64,000 nt of DNA. Source: Henricia sp. BOLD:AAB3569. Lineage: Eukaryota > Echinodermata > Asteroidea > Spinulosida > Echinasteridae. Position numbers and translations under genes: made by a program. The stretch lies in NCBI GenBank assembly GCA_037783545.1, contig JBBELK010000096.1:1240001-1304000 (forward strand), written 5' to 3'. The notes beneath the pieces were generated by a model. That model was not told where the DNA came from. It worked only from the letters and a program-made list of their open reading frames with translations, and did not search any database. Shown piece after piece: positions 48,471 through 59,034 of the stretch (its first letter is position 1; each line of letters starts with the position of its first letter).

Positions 48471-49590
48471 AGCCCCGCGAGCAGTGCTTCGGTTTTCGGA
48501 ACCTTAGCCCTGTGTTCTGCTATACACCAAATCTGTGGCAAACTCACGCAAATGAAATTTGGCCCACGGCTCTGATATTTGCTCAATAGGTGCACTCACC
48601 CCAGTTTATAAATATTCCGAAGAGTACGCATCGATCCGATGTCTAGTTTCGGTGAAATCGTGGGGACAGTTTGAGACCTTACTTACGATGAAATTCACAC
48701 TCTTTGACCAAAAATCAAATATGCGCATGCGCGAGGGCGGAGAGGTCAACAAAATAGCGCCATCTCGCGACGGCGTCGTCACGTACCAGCTGCACAGCGG
48801 CTGTTTCATGAGAGAGCACATCGACTCTATGGTGCGGTACGTTCTATAGATCGGGTGTCGTTGAAACCCGGAGGTCGGAGGTAACCCGGAGGTAGAATTT
48901 GTTGTGACCGTGTAGTACATGCTACAACCTACCTCCGGCTTGTTATTTTATTACTGCGTAGCTCCGTGCCACCGTCAACGCACCAACTACACGTTAGCAA
49001 AAACAATCTACCTCCGGGTACCTTTGGGTACCTCCGACCTCCGGGTTTTATAAATTCTATTGATTCCAATATATAAATTCACCCAAATCCGTGTTCAATG
49101 TATATAAAAAAAAACCCGAAACGTGAGTCGGCGTTTACCTACCTACGGACTACAGTACCTCTTTTACTCGGCGGCATGGCATCGCCTGCAGCGCGCGCTG
49201 TACGTGTAGATCTATAGAACGTACCGCACCATAGAGTCGATGTGCTCTCTCATGAAACAGCCGTTGTGCAGCTGGTACGTGACGACGCCGTCGCGAGATG
49301 GCGCTATTATGTTGACCTCTCCGCCCTCGCGCATGCGCATATTTGATTTTTGGTCAAAGAGTGTGAATTTCATCGTAAGTAAGGTCTCAAACTGTCCCCA
49401 CGATTTCACCGAAACTAGACATCGGATCAATGCGTACTCTTCGGAATATTTATAAACTGGGGTGAGTGCACCTATTGAGCAAATATCAGAGCCGTGGGCC
49501 AAATTTCATTTGCGTGAGTTTGCCACAGATTTGGTGTATAGCAGAACACAGGGCTAAGGTTCCGAAAACCGAAGCACTGCTCGCGGGGCT
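48471..49590. repeat. Long palindrome 3 (arms 382 bp, equal length)
   Basis: The left arm 48,471-48,852 and right arm 49,209-49,590 are the same length with only a few mismatches. The 356-bp loop has its own inner inverted repeat: an AACCCGGAGGTCGGAGGT arm near 48,869 and its inverse ending near 49,047. Identical 96-codon frames in the arms differ at about three residues, as expected of a repeat. Confidence 0.9.
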
Positions 49591-49915
49591 AGGCCATTTG
49601 TTGCTCAATTTGAAAACTTGGCACGCCATACGTCAACAGAAATGGCCCATCAAACGAACGATCGAAAACATGTGCACTGCTAGTGCTAGTGCTAGTGCTA
49701 TCACTCAGTCACCGTGGCGCATGCAGAGTTTTTCGCTCTCGGACAATCTGAGAAAAGAAAAACGGCAGGAACGGTATGGTCTGTTGTGGAATATAAAATT
49801 CAAGGATATTTGCTGTTGTTTTTGTTTTGGAGGAATTTTCCCGTTATCCGATCGAAAACCCATGACGCCCCTGACGCCAGGATATGTGTAGAAAGTGTAG
49901 GCCTACGCGTGGGGT

Positions 49916-50102
49916 GTTATGGCCGAGCGGTCTAGTGCGTCGAACTTAAGTTCCTGTGCTAGTACTAGAATGTAGGTTCGATTCCGGGCCGCGACGGGTT
50001 GTGGCACCTGTGCCCTTGAGCAAGGCACTCAACCACACTTGCTCCCATTCCTGTAATTGGCGGTCTCTCCGCTGTTGGATGTGGTAAATAAATAAATAAA
50101 TG
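49916..50102 (+). mobile_element. tRNA-derived SINE (Leu/Ser-like head)
   Basis: The head has TGGCCGAGCGGT (A-box type) and B box GGTTCGATTCC (49,975-49,985). The body contains TGTGCCCTTGAGCAAGGCAC and ACTCAACCAC. The tail is (AAAT)n to about 50,102. The body is shared with the SINE at 52,136. Confidence 0.8.
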
Positions 50103-51537
50103 CTACGTACATGACGTACATGTACGCGTATCCGTCGGCTTGCGAAACGTATTACCTGCGGGTGGATGACCTGCTTTCAATTCCTTGTCTTCAGTCTCAG
50201 ACATGGCGCAATGTCACTCACACACCAGCAGAAAAAAATGAAGTTTATCCGCAGTGTAAGCCTGATTTTTCCTTTCAAACTGGTCTGCCACGTCTGTACA
50301 CGTGCACTTGCCACTAGCACTGCACTATATATCGCGAACGGCGATTCGGCCACCAGCCGGAACCCAGCACGAAATTCGGGCCTGAATTTCGGCTGGCCGG
50401 ATTTTGTACAAATTGCTATTTTCACGGCTTCCGGAAATGATCGAAAGCTAGATGAAAGTTAGGCATAAATGCCGCGTTTTTAAAATGATTTTGTACCATC
50501 GTTAATTGGAAAAATTCCCCTTTTTTTTCCTTCTAATCGGTAAAGAACATCCTCAAGTTTATTTTATAAGCGCCCTGAAAGATTTGGTCAAGGGAAAACC
50601 TTAGCCGCCCTAATTAAATTTGTTTAATGATAGATCGAAAAATAGGCACACATTCTCCATATTAAATTAGGCACAAATTCACCATACAATAATTGTATAC
50701 GCATAGATGCCGCGCTTTTCAAATGATTTTGTACCATCCCTGATTTAAACAAAATTTGAAAGGACACAAGAAAAGTGGTTTATGGAGTTCGTTTGCATTT
50801 AAAAACCCAACTGACGTCTGCTACAAAATTATGGGAATAAAATGCCTCTGTTTTGCTTTATTTTCGTTTGTTTTGTTTTGCTTTATTTTCGTTTTTTTGT
50901 TTAACTTCCTTTTCTTTACAAGTTTTTGTGAAAAAAAGGAACACACTTATATCATTACCAAAATTTACATTTAAAAATACATACATTGTATGTTATTTAT
51001 TGACATTATTTTAGCAAATTTCGTTGCGAAAGATAAATTGTGCCAATCGTGGAAAAAAATATGCAGTTGACAAATTACATTGCTCACAAAAAAATAAGAC
51101 ACACAAATTTTCAATCTTGAATTTTTGCGTGTTTTTCTGCAGCAAATGATATAATAAGGATATCTGATGAGAGGCAGTTACTTAAAGTGCTAGAATCCCC
51201 CTTGAAGGAAAATCTAGCAGTTAGGCTTTTTTCGATAGTCCAAACATCCCTCTTGCCGACGTGGATTTTTTTTTAATTGTAGGTTTTAAGTGGATAAATT
51301 GCAAGCAAAAGTGTGCTTTTCGAAAATGAGATTTTCGCGATTTCTGAAACGCTCATTAGGTATTTATGATATGCGCATCTGAGAAAGAGAAGTCAACACA
51401 ATTGTTAGCTCCATACGTTTACACGCAAACAACTTGGAAAACCGTCTCTGTTAGATGGTGTTTTTTTAAGAATTTTGTTGGTCCAAAATGCCAGAGATAT
51501 TCCCAGTAGCTGCGTGGTTGTATGTTTTACCAGACAC
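50103..51537. other. Gene-free stretch
   Basis: AT-rich with long T runs. I find no supported exon or repeat architecture. Confidence 0.45.
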
Positions 51538-51825
51538 TAGGCATGTTCAGACGGGCACTACCTTCGAAGAAAAAAATAACAACGACAGTCCCACTAACAA
51601 CGACGCGTGTCCACAAGGTGCTTTAACAACGACGCGCAATTAAGCATGCACACGGCCCATATACCAACGGTGCGTGCTCGTAAGTAGCGCGCTACTCATA
51701 CGATTTCTCGTTGTTAAGTCGTCGTTGTTAACTTGTAAGTAAGTGCGTCCACACGGTCACTACTCACGAGTGCCCACTAACAACGACTTTACTTTAAGTT
51801 AACAACCATCGTCTGAACGCACCTA
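51538..51825. mobile_element. MITE with TAGGYRYGTTCAGACG ends
   Basis: The ends TAGGCATGTTCAGACG and CGTCTGAACGCACCTA are inverted, with TA at both borders. AACAACGAC motifs inside occur in both orientations. 288 bp, non-coding. Confidence 0.75.
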
Positions 51826-52135
51826 CTATGAAAAAAAAGAGCAGAAAGATTTTCTTTTCTATTACCAAGAGAGAAAAAAAATGAGTCGCTCATTCTAACT
51901 TGTACCGGCCGATGTTCAAACACGTAGGAACTACGGCCCTCAAGCACCGTTCCATGCTGTACACAGACCGCTGTGAATGCCGTTCGTTCCGTGACAAAAC
52001 CACCTGTCGCAATGCACCAGTATTTACTTCAAAAGAGCTTCACTGTGAGCCACAATTTCATCGTTTGTTTCACAAAACAGGTAATAGTAGATTGTTGTCA
52101 TATTACATGAAGTGTTTTTCACGTTTGTATTTTGA

Positions 52136-52503
52136 ATGGCCGAGCGGTTTAGGTCATTGACTCGCAATCATAGGTGAAAACTTGGGGTTGCGGGTTCGAA
52201 CCTCCCCACGGCTACGGTACCTGTGCCCTTGGGCAAGGCACTCAACCACGCTTGCTCCATCCTTCGGAAGGGATGTAAAGCCGTTGGTCCAGTGTGTTAG
52301 GTAATGGAAACGCACTCTAAAGATCCCAGAGCATTCTTTCGTGAAGAGCAAGGGGGATCATCCCCGGTGTCTCTGGCCATTTCTAATTATAATTCTTCAT
52401 GGCCGGGTTTCCTCACGCTTGCGAGTGACAGTGCAATGAGCACTATTGAGAAATCCTTGGTATGAATACCAGAAAGAAATAATAATAATAATAACAATAA
52501 TAA
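52136..52503 (+). mobile_element. tRNA-derived SINE, full length
   Basis: The head has GGCCGAGCGGTTTAGG and B box GGTTCGAACCT (52,193-52,203). The body has TGTGCCCTTGGGCAAGGCAC, as in the SINE at 49,916, plus a longer 3' region. It ends in an (AAT)n tail at 52,483-52,503. Confidence 0.85.
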
Positions 52504-52833
52504 ACATTCACTTCGTGTATTTTCCATTCAATACTGCACAGGTCGTTTTGTATGTTTCTCAGGATGACGTCAAAACCCTGTTGATAAACAAACCAAGTAA
52601 CCTCGAGCGTTTCAGAATTTCGGGTGAAGAGGGTTGGGAATGCTTTGCGTTTTAAGCAAAAGCCTGTCAATTTTTTTGTGGAAAACAAGTTGTGATGGTG
52701 TTGTAGACACATACACCTCCATAAAGCGGAATAGCCTTGATAGCGATTCCAAAGTGTTTGGTCGATCGGTGCCTTGATATCCACAAGTTCGCTGTATAAA
52801 AAACCCCTTCTTTCATCGTTTTATATCACTCAG

Positions 52834-53430
52834 TCGGGTCCGTACGCCGTGCCGCAAAGCCAAAAAGACATTCTCCTCTGCAAACCGCCGCCAAAGATTA
52901 TCCACGACTGGACGGTCAGTCTGTCTCGCGCCGAAACCAAGAAACTCAAGAAACAGTAAGTGAATGTCTCGTTAACCAGACTAATGTTTACCAATATTTC
53001 AGACGAACGTTTTTGTGATAGATTCCGCAGCAGTTAGCAACGTATAGACATTTTATTTGGTGTATTTAACAAAATTAAATTTGATTGATTTTGCAGGATG
53101 AAAGACGGCAAGTTGCAACAAAGTGACAAAGGAAAACGACGCGCAACAATGCCGTCCATCGGCTCGCACTTTAAGGTAACACATCACTTTATTTTTCAAT
53201 TTAAATTAAAAAAAAAATGTAAAACATTTTTAAATGACTTCATGCTTTCCTTGACTCCCGACTTTTAAAGAAAAGAATGTGTGAACGTAAAGTGTCTCGT
53301 GGTTTCCTGGCAGAGTTCACTAACGGGCCTAATGACGAAACTCCTGGGTGCAAGCCTCAGTTAATCCGTTGCCTCAAACCCAATAGTCAGAGCCGCAACA
53401 ACAGGCTGGTTAGCAATGACTATCAGTTAT
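52834..53430 (+). pseudogene. Myosin motor-domain exons with a frameshift
   Basis: Exons 52,834-52,955 and 53,097-53,175 have good splice sites and join in phase 2. They give a basic loop-2-like stretch and RRATMPSIGSHFK. Exon 3 opens in phase 0 at 53,314 with SSLTGLMTKL. A one-base deletion near 53,344 shifts the frame, and QLIRCLKPNSQSRNN follows. FKxSL..LM..L....IRC.KPN is the actin-binding/SH1-proximal block of myosin heads. After NDY (about 53,423) the similarity stops. It is a relic, or a gene with an assembly error. The class is not determined. Confidence 0.7.
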
Positions 53431-53793
53431 TTCACATGTTTCATGAAATGTCTTGTGTGTTGCGATGGACAGTAGGCCTACCACAAATTCCGTTTTATGT
53501 GACCCACGCGTAATTTTTTTTTTTTTGCATCAACTGAAGAATGTCCATGGCCATGCGTAACACCAATTTTGCTGATTTGTCACTTTGATATTTATTAACT
53601 AAAACAGTTACTGACCCTGATGAAAAGTACTTTATAACATTGCTACTTCTCAAAAGGTAAGGTGTACACTGTTTCAAAATCTGTATAGATATGGTTATTT
53701 CATGTCACTTGGAATTTTTACACACTGGTTATTTGATTAGATTTGTTTGTTTGTTTGTTTTTTGGTTCTGGTAATGCTATCGTAATTCAATAA

Positions 53794-53880
53794 AGTACTG
53801 AAATGAAAACGTCACGCTTTGTGTGTTGCCAAGGTTACTGGGTCTACTATAAAACAAGTAAAGTGGTCTCAGGTAGACAG
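53794..53880. repeat. Fragment of the 2105-type MITE
   Basis: GAAAACGTCACGC, GTGTTGCCAAGGTTACTGGG and TCTACTATAAAAC follow the order of the left half of the element at 2105-2275. The right half is missing. Confidence 0.6.
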
Positions 53881-54143
53881 CTTGCTGACTTTCCATAGAC
53901 CGTGTACATGATTTCAAGATGTTGTCAAAATAAGGTAGGCTAGGCACGATGGTGTTTTAAATTAATTATGACGCCAAATTTATATGCGCATGAAATTAAC
54001 ACACGTGACTGTCATAGTGTGATTTTAAGGCATGCGTAAACTGTACTAACCGTTTGGACAGCTCTGTAACACTCCAAAAGAGTATAAATACAGAAAGTAA
54101 TTGAACACGATATAGGCTGCCAACGGTAAATTTGAACACTATA

Positions 54144-54377
54144 ATGATGAATATGTGTCGTCGTATTGCCAGCATTTCCGTTCTGTTTTTAATTCCTTTG
54201 CTGGCGCGTTTGGTAGCAGGCAAAACGCCAATTTTCTTACTTGGGCTCTATCCGCTATCGGGCAGCTGGCCCGGTGGGCAGAGCCTGCTCGCCGCCACGC
54301 GTCTTGCCATTGAATACGTCAACACCATGAACGTCCTGCCCGGTTACGAATTGGTTCTTGTCGTACACGACACGAAG
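54144..54377 (+). CDS. GABA-B-type receptor, signal-peptide exon
   Basis: The first ATG of the frame is 54,144. The product starts with a hydrophobic signal peptide (SVLFLIPLLARLVAG). It then enters the Venus-flytrap ligand-binding domain: PIFLLGLYPLSGSWPGG, AIEYVN and LPGYELVLVVHDTK. The order GLxPLSGSW-GG-LPGYEL is a hallmark of GABA-B receptor N-termini. The donor GTGAGT at 54,378 ends the exon in phase 0. No further exon was found to 64,000, so the gene either has a very long intron or has been disrupted. A foldback element and a LINE occupy the start of the intron. Confidence 0.8.
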
Positions 54378-54672
54378 GTGAGTTGTACTTCTAATCAGAA
54401 AGTAAACTTGATGTTTGGCACAATCAATTCTTGTTCCAAAGACAGCAACTGAATGACAGAATTGTGACATGTCACGACGAAATGAGCGTAAAGTCGCAAT
54501 GTTCATTGGTATTAGTGTTTTTGAATTCAGCAGCAAAAGAGCTTTCCAACGGTATATAACACATAGGGTAAAACTACTCACCCAACGCAACACAGCTTGG
54601 AGAAGTGTTAATAAAGCCCCTTTAAAGCGGGCCTCCCACTGTGCGATTTCTGCCACGAATTTCCAACGATCA

Positions 54673-57062
54673 GGTATACGATTTGGTAAGATAAACTCTA
54701 TACACAATCATAACAAATCGTACCTAGAACTAAAAAGACTGTCGTGTCGAGGAGGGAACTCAAATCAGTTGATATGATAGCCCTACAGGATCAAATTCGT
54801 TCATCATTGATTCTTGCAACATCAGTTTCAGCATCTGATCTTGCTTCAAAGTATAATGAAGAACTTACTCGTCTCATGGATGACTGCGCACCCAAGATAA
54901 CGAAGGAAGTCCTTGATAAGCCCAAGGCTCCTTGGTTTACTGCTGAAGTGGCTGAGGCACGACGAGGACTCCGTAAGCTGGAGCGGAAATGGATCACATC
55001 AAGCTTGCACACCGATGAACAGACTTTTAAGTGTGCCCAGTCAAACTATAATAAACTTTGTAATGACTGTTTCAGTGCATTTTATAGGAACAAAATTGAC
55101 AGTTATGATCCCAAGAGTCTGTTTCGCGTTGTGGATGAAGTGTCGGGTACCAAGAAAAGTGTAACTGCTACTTTGCCTGACGGTGACATGACTAAATTGC
55201 CATTTCAATTTGCAGAATTTTTTAGGTCAAAGATTGATAATATTCGTTCTGAATTGCAGACTGTTGATGTTAGTGACATTGTTGAGACAAAAGCATCGTA
55301 CTCTTTTTCAACATTTAGTCCAGTTTTATGTAATGATGTATGCAAACTTATTCAGTCGCTTCCACAGAAATCCTGCGAATTGGACCCAATTCCTATGTCA
55401 TTGCTAAAGCAATGCTGTGACCAGGCAGTGCCTTTTGTTACCAAGATCATTAATGTCTCTTTGATGACAGGCGAGTTTCCTGAGTCATGTAAGCATGCTC
55501 TAGTCAGGCCGCTTTTGAAGAAGCCTAATCTAGATCCGGGTATTTTAAGTCATTACAGACCAGTTTCCAATTTGCCAGTTTTGTCGAAATTGATTGAAAA
55601 ATGTGTTTTTGGTCAATTTAATAAGTATCTTTGCGAATCTGGCCTTTATGCTTCACGTCAATCCGCTTACCGAGAGGGCCATAGTACTGAGACTGCGCTT
55701 CTTCGTGTGCAAAACGATGTTTTGCGTGCTCTCGGTAAGCGGGTTGACGTCATCCTGGTTATGCTTGACTTGTCCTCTGCATTCGACACCATCGATCATG
55801 ACATTCTCCTGAACCGCCTCAAACAGCGGTTTGGGGTTGAGGGTACTCCTTTCAGTTTCTTTGAGTCATTTCTCAGGAGGAGGACCCAAAAAGTGTGTGT
55901 CGGGTCGGTGGTGTCGGATGCACAGCCACTTGTGTGCGGTGTTCCGCAGGGCTCAGTTTTGGGCCCGTTGCTGTTTTCTTTGTACACAGCACCTCTTGAA
56001 GATGTTATTCTAAGTCACGGATTTGAATTCATGATGTACGCTGACGACACCCAGTTGTACATTGCATGTGATGGCCCGGATGTTTTGGTTAAAGTAAAAG
56101 ATTGCGTTGAGGGTATTAGAAGATGGATGAAATGGAACATGCTTGCACTAAATGATGGGAAGACGGAGGTTGTGCATTTTACCTCGAAATTTCGCGGTAG
56201 GACAACCAGTGTTTTTCCATGCAATGTGCAAGTGGGTGACGTCAACGTACATTCATCTCAGAAAGTGAGGAATTTGGGGGTTGTGATGGACTCAACTGCG
56301 ACAATGGCGGCTCAAGTAACATCAGTCTGCAGGTCGGCTTCTCATGCCCTCTGGAGGATTCGGAAAATTAGAAGGATTTTGGACAAGAAGGGTACTGAGA
56401 AGCTGATCCATGCTTTTGTGACTTCCAAATTGGACTACTGCAACAGTCTGTTGTATGGTCTTCCAAGTGTACAAATTCGAAAGCTTCAAACCATACAAAA
56501 TATGGCCGCTAGACTTATCAATTTTACAAACAAGTTTGACCATATTACGCCAGTTTTGAAACATTTACATTGGCTGCCTCTTGAAAAACGAATTGAATAC
56601 AAAATTTTATGTTTTGTGTTTAAGGTTATTCATGGGTGTGCCCCTGCCTATCTCACTCAGTTGCTCGGACTTCGCGAAGTGCACTGTGGTCGAAGTCTCC
56701 GTCAGAAGTCAAGGGGGGAAATCAGGCTGCACCAACCTATTGAGGGCAATGCGTATTATAGTGATCGGGCATTTTCAATATGTGGTCCAAGACTATGGAA
56801 TAATTTGCCCTTGACACTTAAGACTGCTCAGTCGTATGATTTATTTAAGCATAGATTGAAGACTCATCTTTTTGACCAGTACTATAACGTTTAATTATAT
56901 GTATCAAGTTGTGTGTAGTGTAGTTGTGAATTTTGTGCAATACATTATCATTTTAGCTGCTTTTATAGTATAACGTTGATGTAAACATTTTTAGTGTAAA
57001 CCGCTTTGAGATGTTTTTTACATGTAGGGCGGTATATAAGTACTATTATTATTATTATTATT
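54673..57062 (+). mobile_element. L2-like LINE, 5' truncated, intact RT frame
   Basis: It starts within the endonuclease-RT linker and ends with a 3' part GGGCGGTATATAAGTACT followed by (ATT)n, the microsatellite tail usual for L2/CR1 elements. The endonuclease is missing, so it is a typical 5'-truncated insertion. The unbroken frame suggests it is fairly young. Confidence 0.85.
54744..56894 (+). CDS. L2-like reverse transcriptase, 5' partial
   Basis: A 716-codon open frame without stops. Blocks in order: linker with KAPWFTAEVAEARRGLRKLE; HALVRPLLKKPNLD; SHYRPVSNLPVLSKLIEK; block A DLSSAFDTID (about residue 340); GVPQGSVLGPLLFSLY; catalytic MYADDTQLY (about residue 430); LNDGKTEVVHF; and a C-terminal domain with LDYCNSLLYG, HWLPLEKRI and GPRLWNNLPL. 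The true N-terminus, endonuclease included, is absent, so the start given is only the edge of the open frame. Confidence 0.9.
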   Translation: MSRRELKSVDMIALQDQIRSSLILATSVSASDLASKYNEELTRLMDDCAPKITKEVLDKPKAPWFTAEVAEARRGLRKLERKWITSSLHTDEQTFKCAQSNYNKLCNDCFSAFYRNKIDSYDPKSLFRVVDEVSGTKKSVTATLPDGDMTKLPFQFAEFFRSKIDNIRSELQTVDVSDIVETKASYSFSTFSPVLCNDVCKLIQSLPQKSCELDPIPMSLLKQCCDQAVPFVTKIINVSLMTGEFPESCKHALVRPLLKKPNLDPGILSHYRPVSNLPVLSKLIEKCVFGQFNKYLCESGLYASRQSAYREGHSTETALLRVQNDVLRALGKRVDVILVMLDLSSAFDTIDHDILLNRLKQRFGVEGTPFSFFESFLRRRTQKVCVGSVVSDAQPLVCGVPQGSVLGPLLFSLYTAPLEDVILSHGFEFMMYADDTQLYIACDGPDVLVKVKDCVEGIRRWMKWNMLALNDGKTEVVHFTSKFRGRTTSVFPCNVQVGDVNVHSSQKVRNLGVVMDSTATMAAQVTSVCRSASHALWRIRKIRRILDKKGTEKLIHAFVTSKLDYCNSLLYGLPSVQIRKLQTIQNMAARLINFTNKFDHITPVLKHLHWLPLEKRIEYKILCFVFKVIHGCAPAYLTQLLGLREVHCGRSLRQKSRGEIRLHQPIEGNAYYSDRAFSICGPRLWNNLPLTLKTAQSYDLFKHRLKTHLFDQYYNV

Positions 57063-57530
57063 ACCTAATCGTTGGAAATTCGTGGCAAAAATCGCACAGT
57101 GGGAGGCCCGCTTTGTGTATTTCGTTACGACAATGCACGACCACATACGACCTCGATGCGAATCTGACACGACACTTTTCAAATGTTTGCTGTCAAATTG
57201 CGACGTTTTACGATGCATCCCGATTGCTTTACGACTTTTTGCAACCTTTTACGATCGTATGCGATGCCATTACGATCGCTGGCGATTCTTTACAATTTTT
57301 GGCGACCTAAAAGCAATTATCTGTTGCGGTTTCCTGGAAGTTATATTTTTAATTGTTGGATGACGCTAAAAATGTTGAATCAAATCAAATAAGAGCCTCT
57401 TTCCAAATATTACAAAACCCTAAAATTGACCCCACCCCCCCCCCCCTGCACCCCTTAAATTTTTGACTTTGAACCGTCGTTATACTTTAGCGGAGTGCGA
57501 CTTTACGCTCATTTCGTCGTGACAGTCACA

Positions 57531-58792
57531 TTTTTTACCAGTACGTCCTAATGTGCAACGCAACCTGGTCCCCGACTGCCTGTAGTATTAATGCACCGTT
57601 TTTCATGCAGTGTAGTCAGGGAACCAGCCTAAATTAGGACAATTTTCACAATTTCTTGAAAAGCATGGACGAATTTTTCATTGTTTTCTCAGAACGTAGA
57701 TGAGGTACTGAGCTGCTTTCAGAAAGTAATTGTATACCTTTTTCCAGTATCTGAAAGCGTAGATTATAAAAAGTCATTGGGCTAAACCCGAAATACATGT
57801 ATGACAACACTATAATGCGATAAGTGCACTGTTGTGGGTTAAAAACCAAAATGTGCAAAATAATTGTTTTTGTTATAACCCTGTCGTCTTTGTAAAATTC
57901 TTCATACGTCCTAGGCGTGAAATATATTCGTCACCCTGTTAATTTACAGGTATTTTTTTCCCTACCATGCAAAGTACGTGCTATACAGTACGCTAACTTT
58001 AAATTTTGCACTAAAAAGTGACTGCGGTAGAATAACATTGCACTGTTTCGCAGTATTACAAACGCGTAAACAACAAATTTGTTGTTATTTTTTCGTAAGG
58101 GGGTGACTCTGCGAGTTGTTTTCACAAAGTTTCTGCATTTTCCGGTTCTCCCTCCGTTTTACACATCACAAACTGCTTCCAAATCTAAAATGAATATTGT
58201 TTGTTTTATTTATATATATCTATAAGGTTCTGCACCACGCCATTTCAACTACATGTGTACAGAATAATTAATCAAATTGAAGCCTTCATGCAAATATCCA
58301 CGTGTATGCAGGGATCAGTACTTCTCGAAAAAAGAGACTACCAAGATTTGAGCTAAAGTGCGCATGCTCGAAATGACGTAGACTGTTTGCTGCCACCAAG
58401 CGTCTCAATTTGAAGAATCAATGCAGAATCTTGCAAATGCAGAAATACTGTCCAATTTGGCTGTAAAAGCGAAACAACATGGTTTTCTCCGCTCGCCTTT
58501 TTTATACACCGTCGTGCTTACTGTCCATTTTTCAAATTTCCTGTTTTCTTGTTGTGGACAGTATTCTAGGGAGATATTCTATGACTATTAAAGATATAAA
58601 GTCCGTGTGTTTTGGGTGTGGCAGCTCGAAAAATAAACAGTTTTTTCAATTGATTATTTTCTAGAAACATAAAAATTATTCGCTTTCAAATGAAACATCA
58701 ACGAAAAAATCTACCAACGTTTAGTTATCGAACAATAAGATACTGTCAATATTTCGAATTATTGTTGATCCGCTATAATTGAAGGCGTATAC
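57531..58792. other. Gene-free stretch downstream of the foldback element
   Basis: No convincing GABA-B exon or other gene. There is a short inverted pair near 57,555-57,625 (CCTGGTCCCCGACTGC / GTCAGGGAACCAGC). Confidence 0.45.
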
Positions 58793-58973
58793 TTGCCCAA
58801 GTCTGACCTCCCGTGCTCGGTCTGCGGCGCAGCGCACAGTGCGCCCTCCGGACCGGTGGCCTGTCCAATCTGTTTTCTTCCGTTTCAGAAGAAAAGAGAT
58901 TTGACAGGCCATCGGTTCAGAGGGCGACGCACCGCACAGCGGACCAAACACGGGAAGTCAGACCTGGGCAAGT
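58793..58973. repeat. Foldback element with about 85-bp arms
   Basis: CTTGCCCAAGTCTGAC...CCTGTCCAATCT on the left pairs with AGATTTGACAGGCC...GTCAGACCTGGGCAAG on the right. Frames that look Cys-rich here are products of the palindrome, not zinc fingers. Confidence 0.8.
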
Positions 58974-59034
58974 CTAGGCAAGACGCAAAAAACGGCCGTA
59001 TAAAAACGGCGTTTTTCACAGGGCTGTCGATGTC

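Larger units (their letters stand above)
54463..57530. mobile_element. Foldback element split by an L2-like LINE
   Basis: The outer arms (54,463-54,498, TGTGACATGTCACGACGAAA and on; inverse at 57,496-57,530) and inner arms (54,617-54,672, CGGGCCTCCCACTGTGCGAT and on; inverse 57,062-57,115) enclose the LINE. Without the LINE the element would be under 700 bp. Confidence 0.8.

Noticed and set aside
48559-49502. Twin 96-codon frames, + strand at 48,559 and - strand at 49,212, nearly identical
   Set aside because: They are the same sequence in the two arms of palindrome 3. No known domain, no codon signal; identity follows from the arms being copies.
52446-52655. Additional upstream myosin exon (QVVLYVSQDDVKTL...)
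   Set aside because: An acceptor-like site exists, but no donor gives the phase needed for the next exon and the sequence does not resemble the expected motor region.
54469-54777. 102-codon frame continuing GABA-B exon 1
   Set aside because: It reads through foldback arms and the LINE edge; the exon has a clear donor at 54,378.
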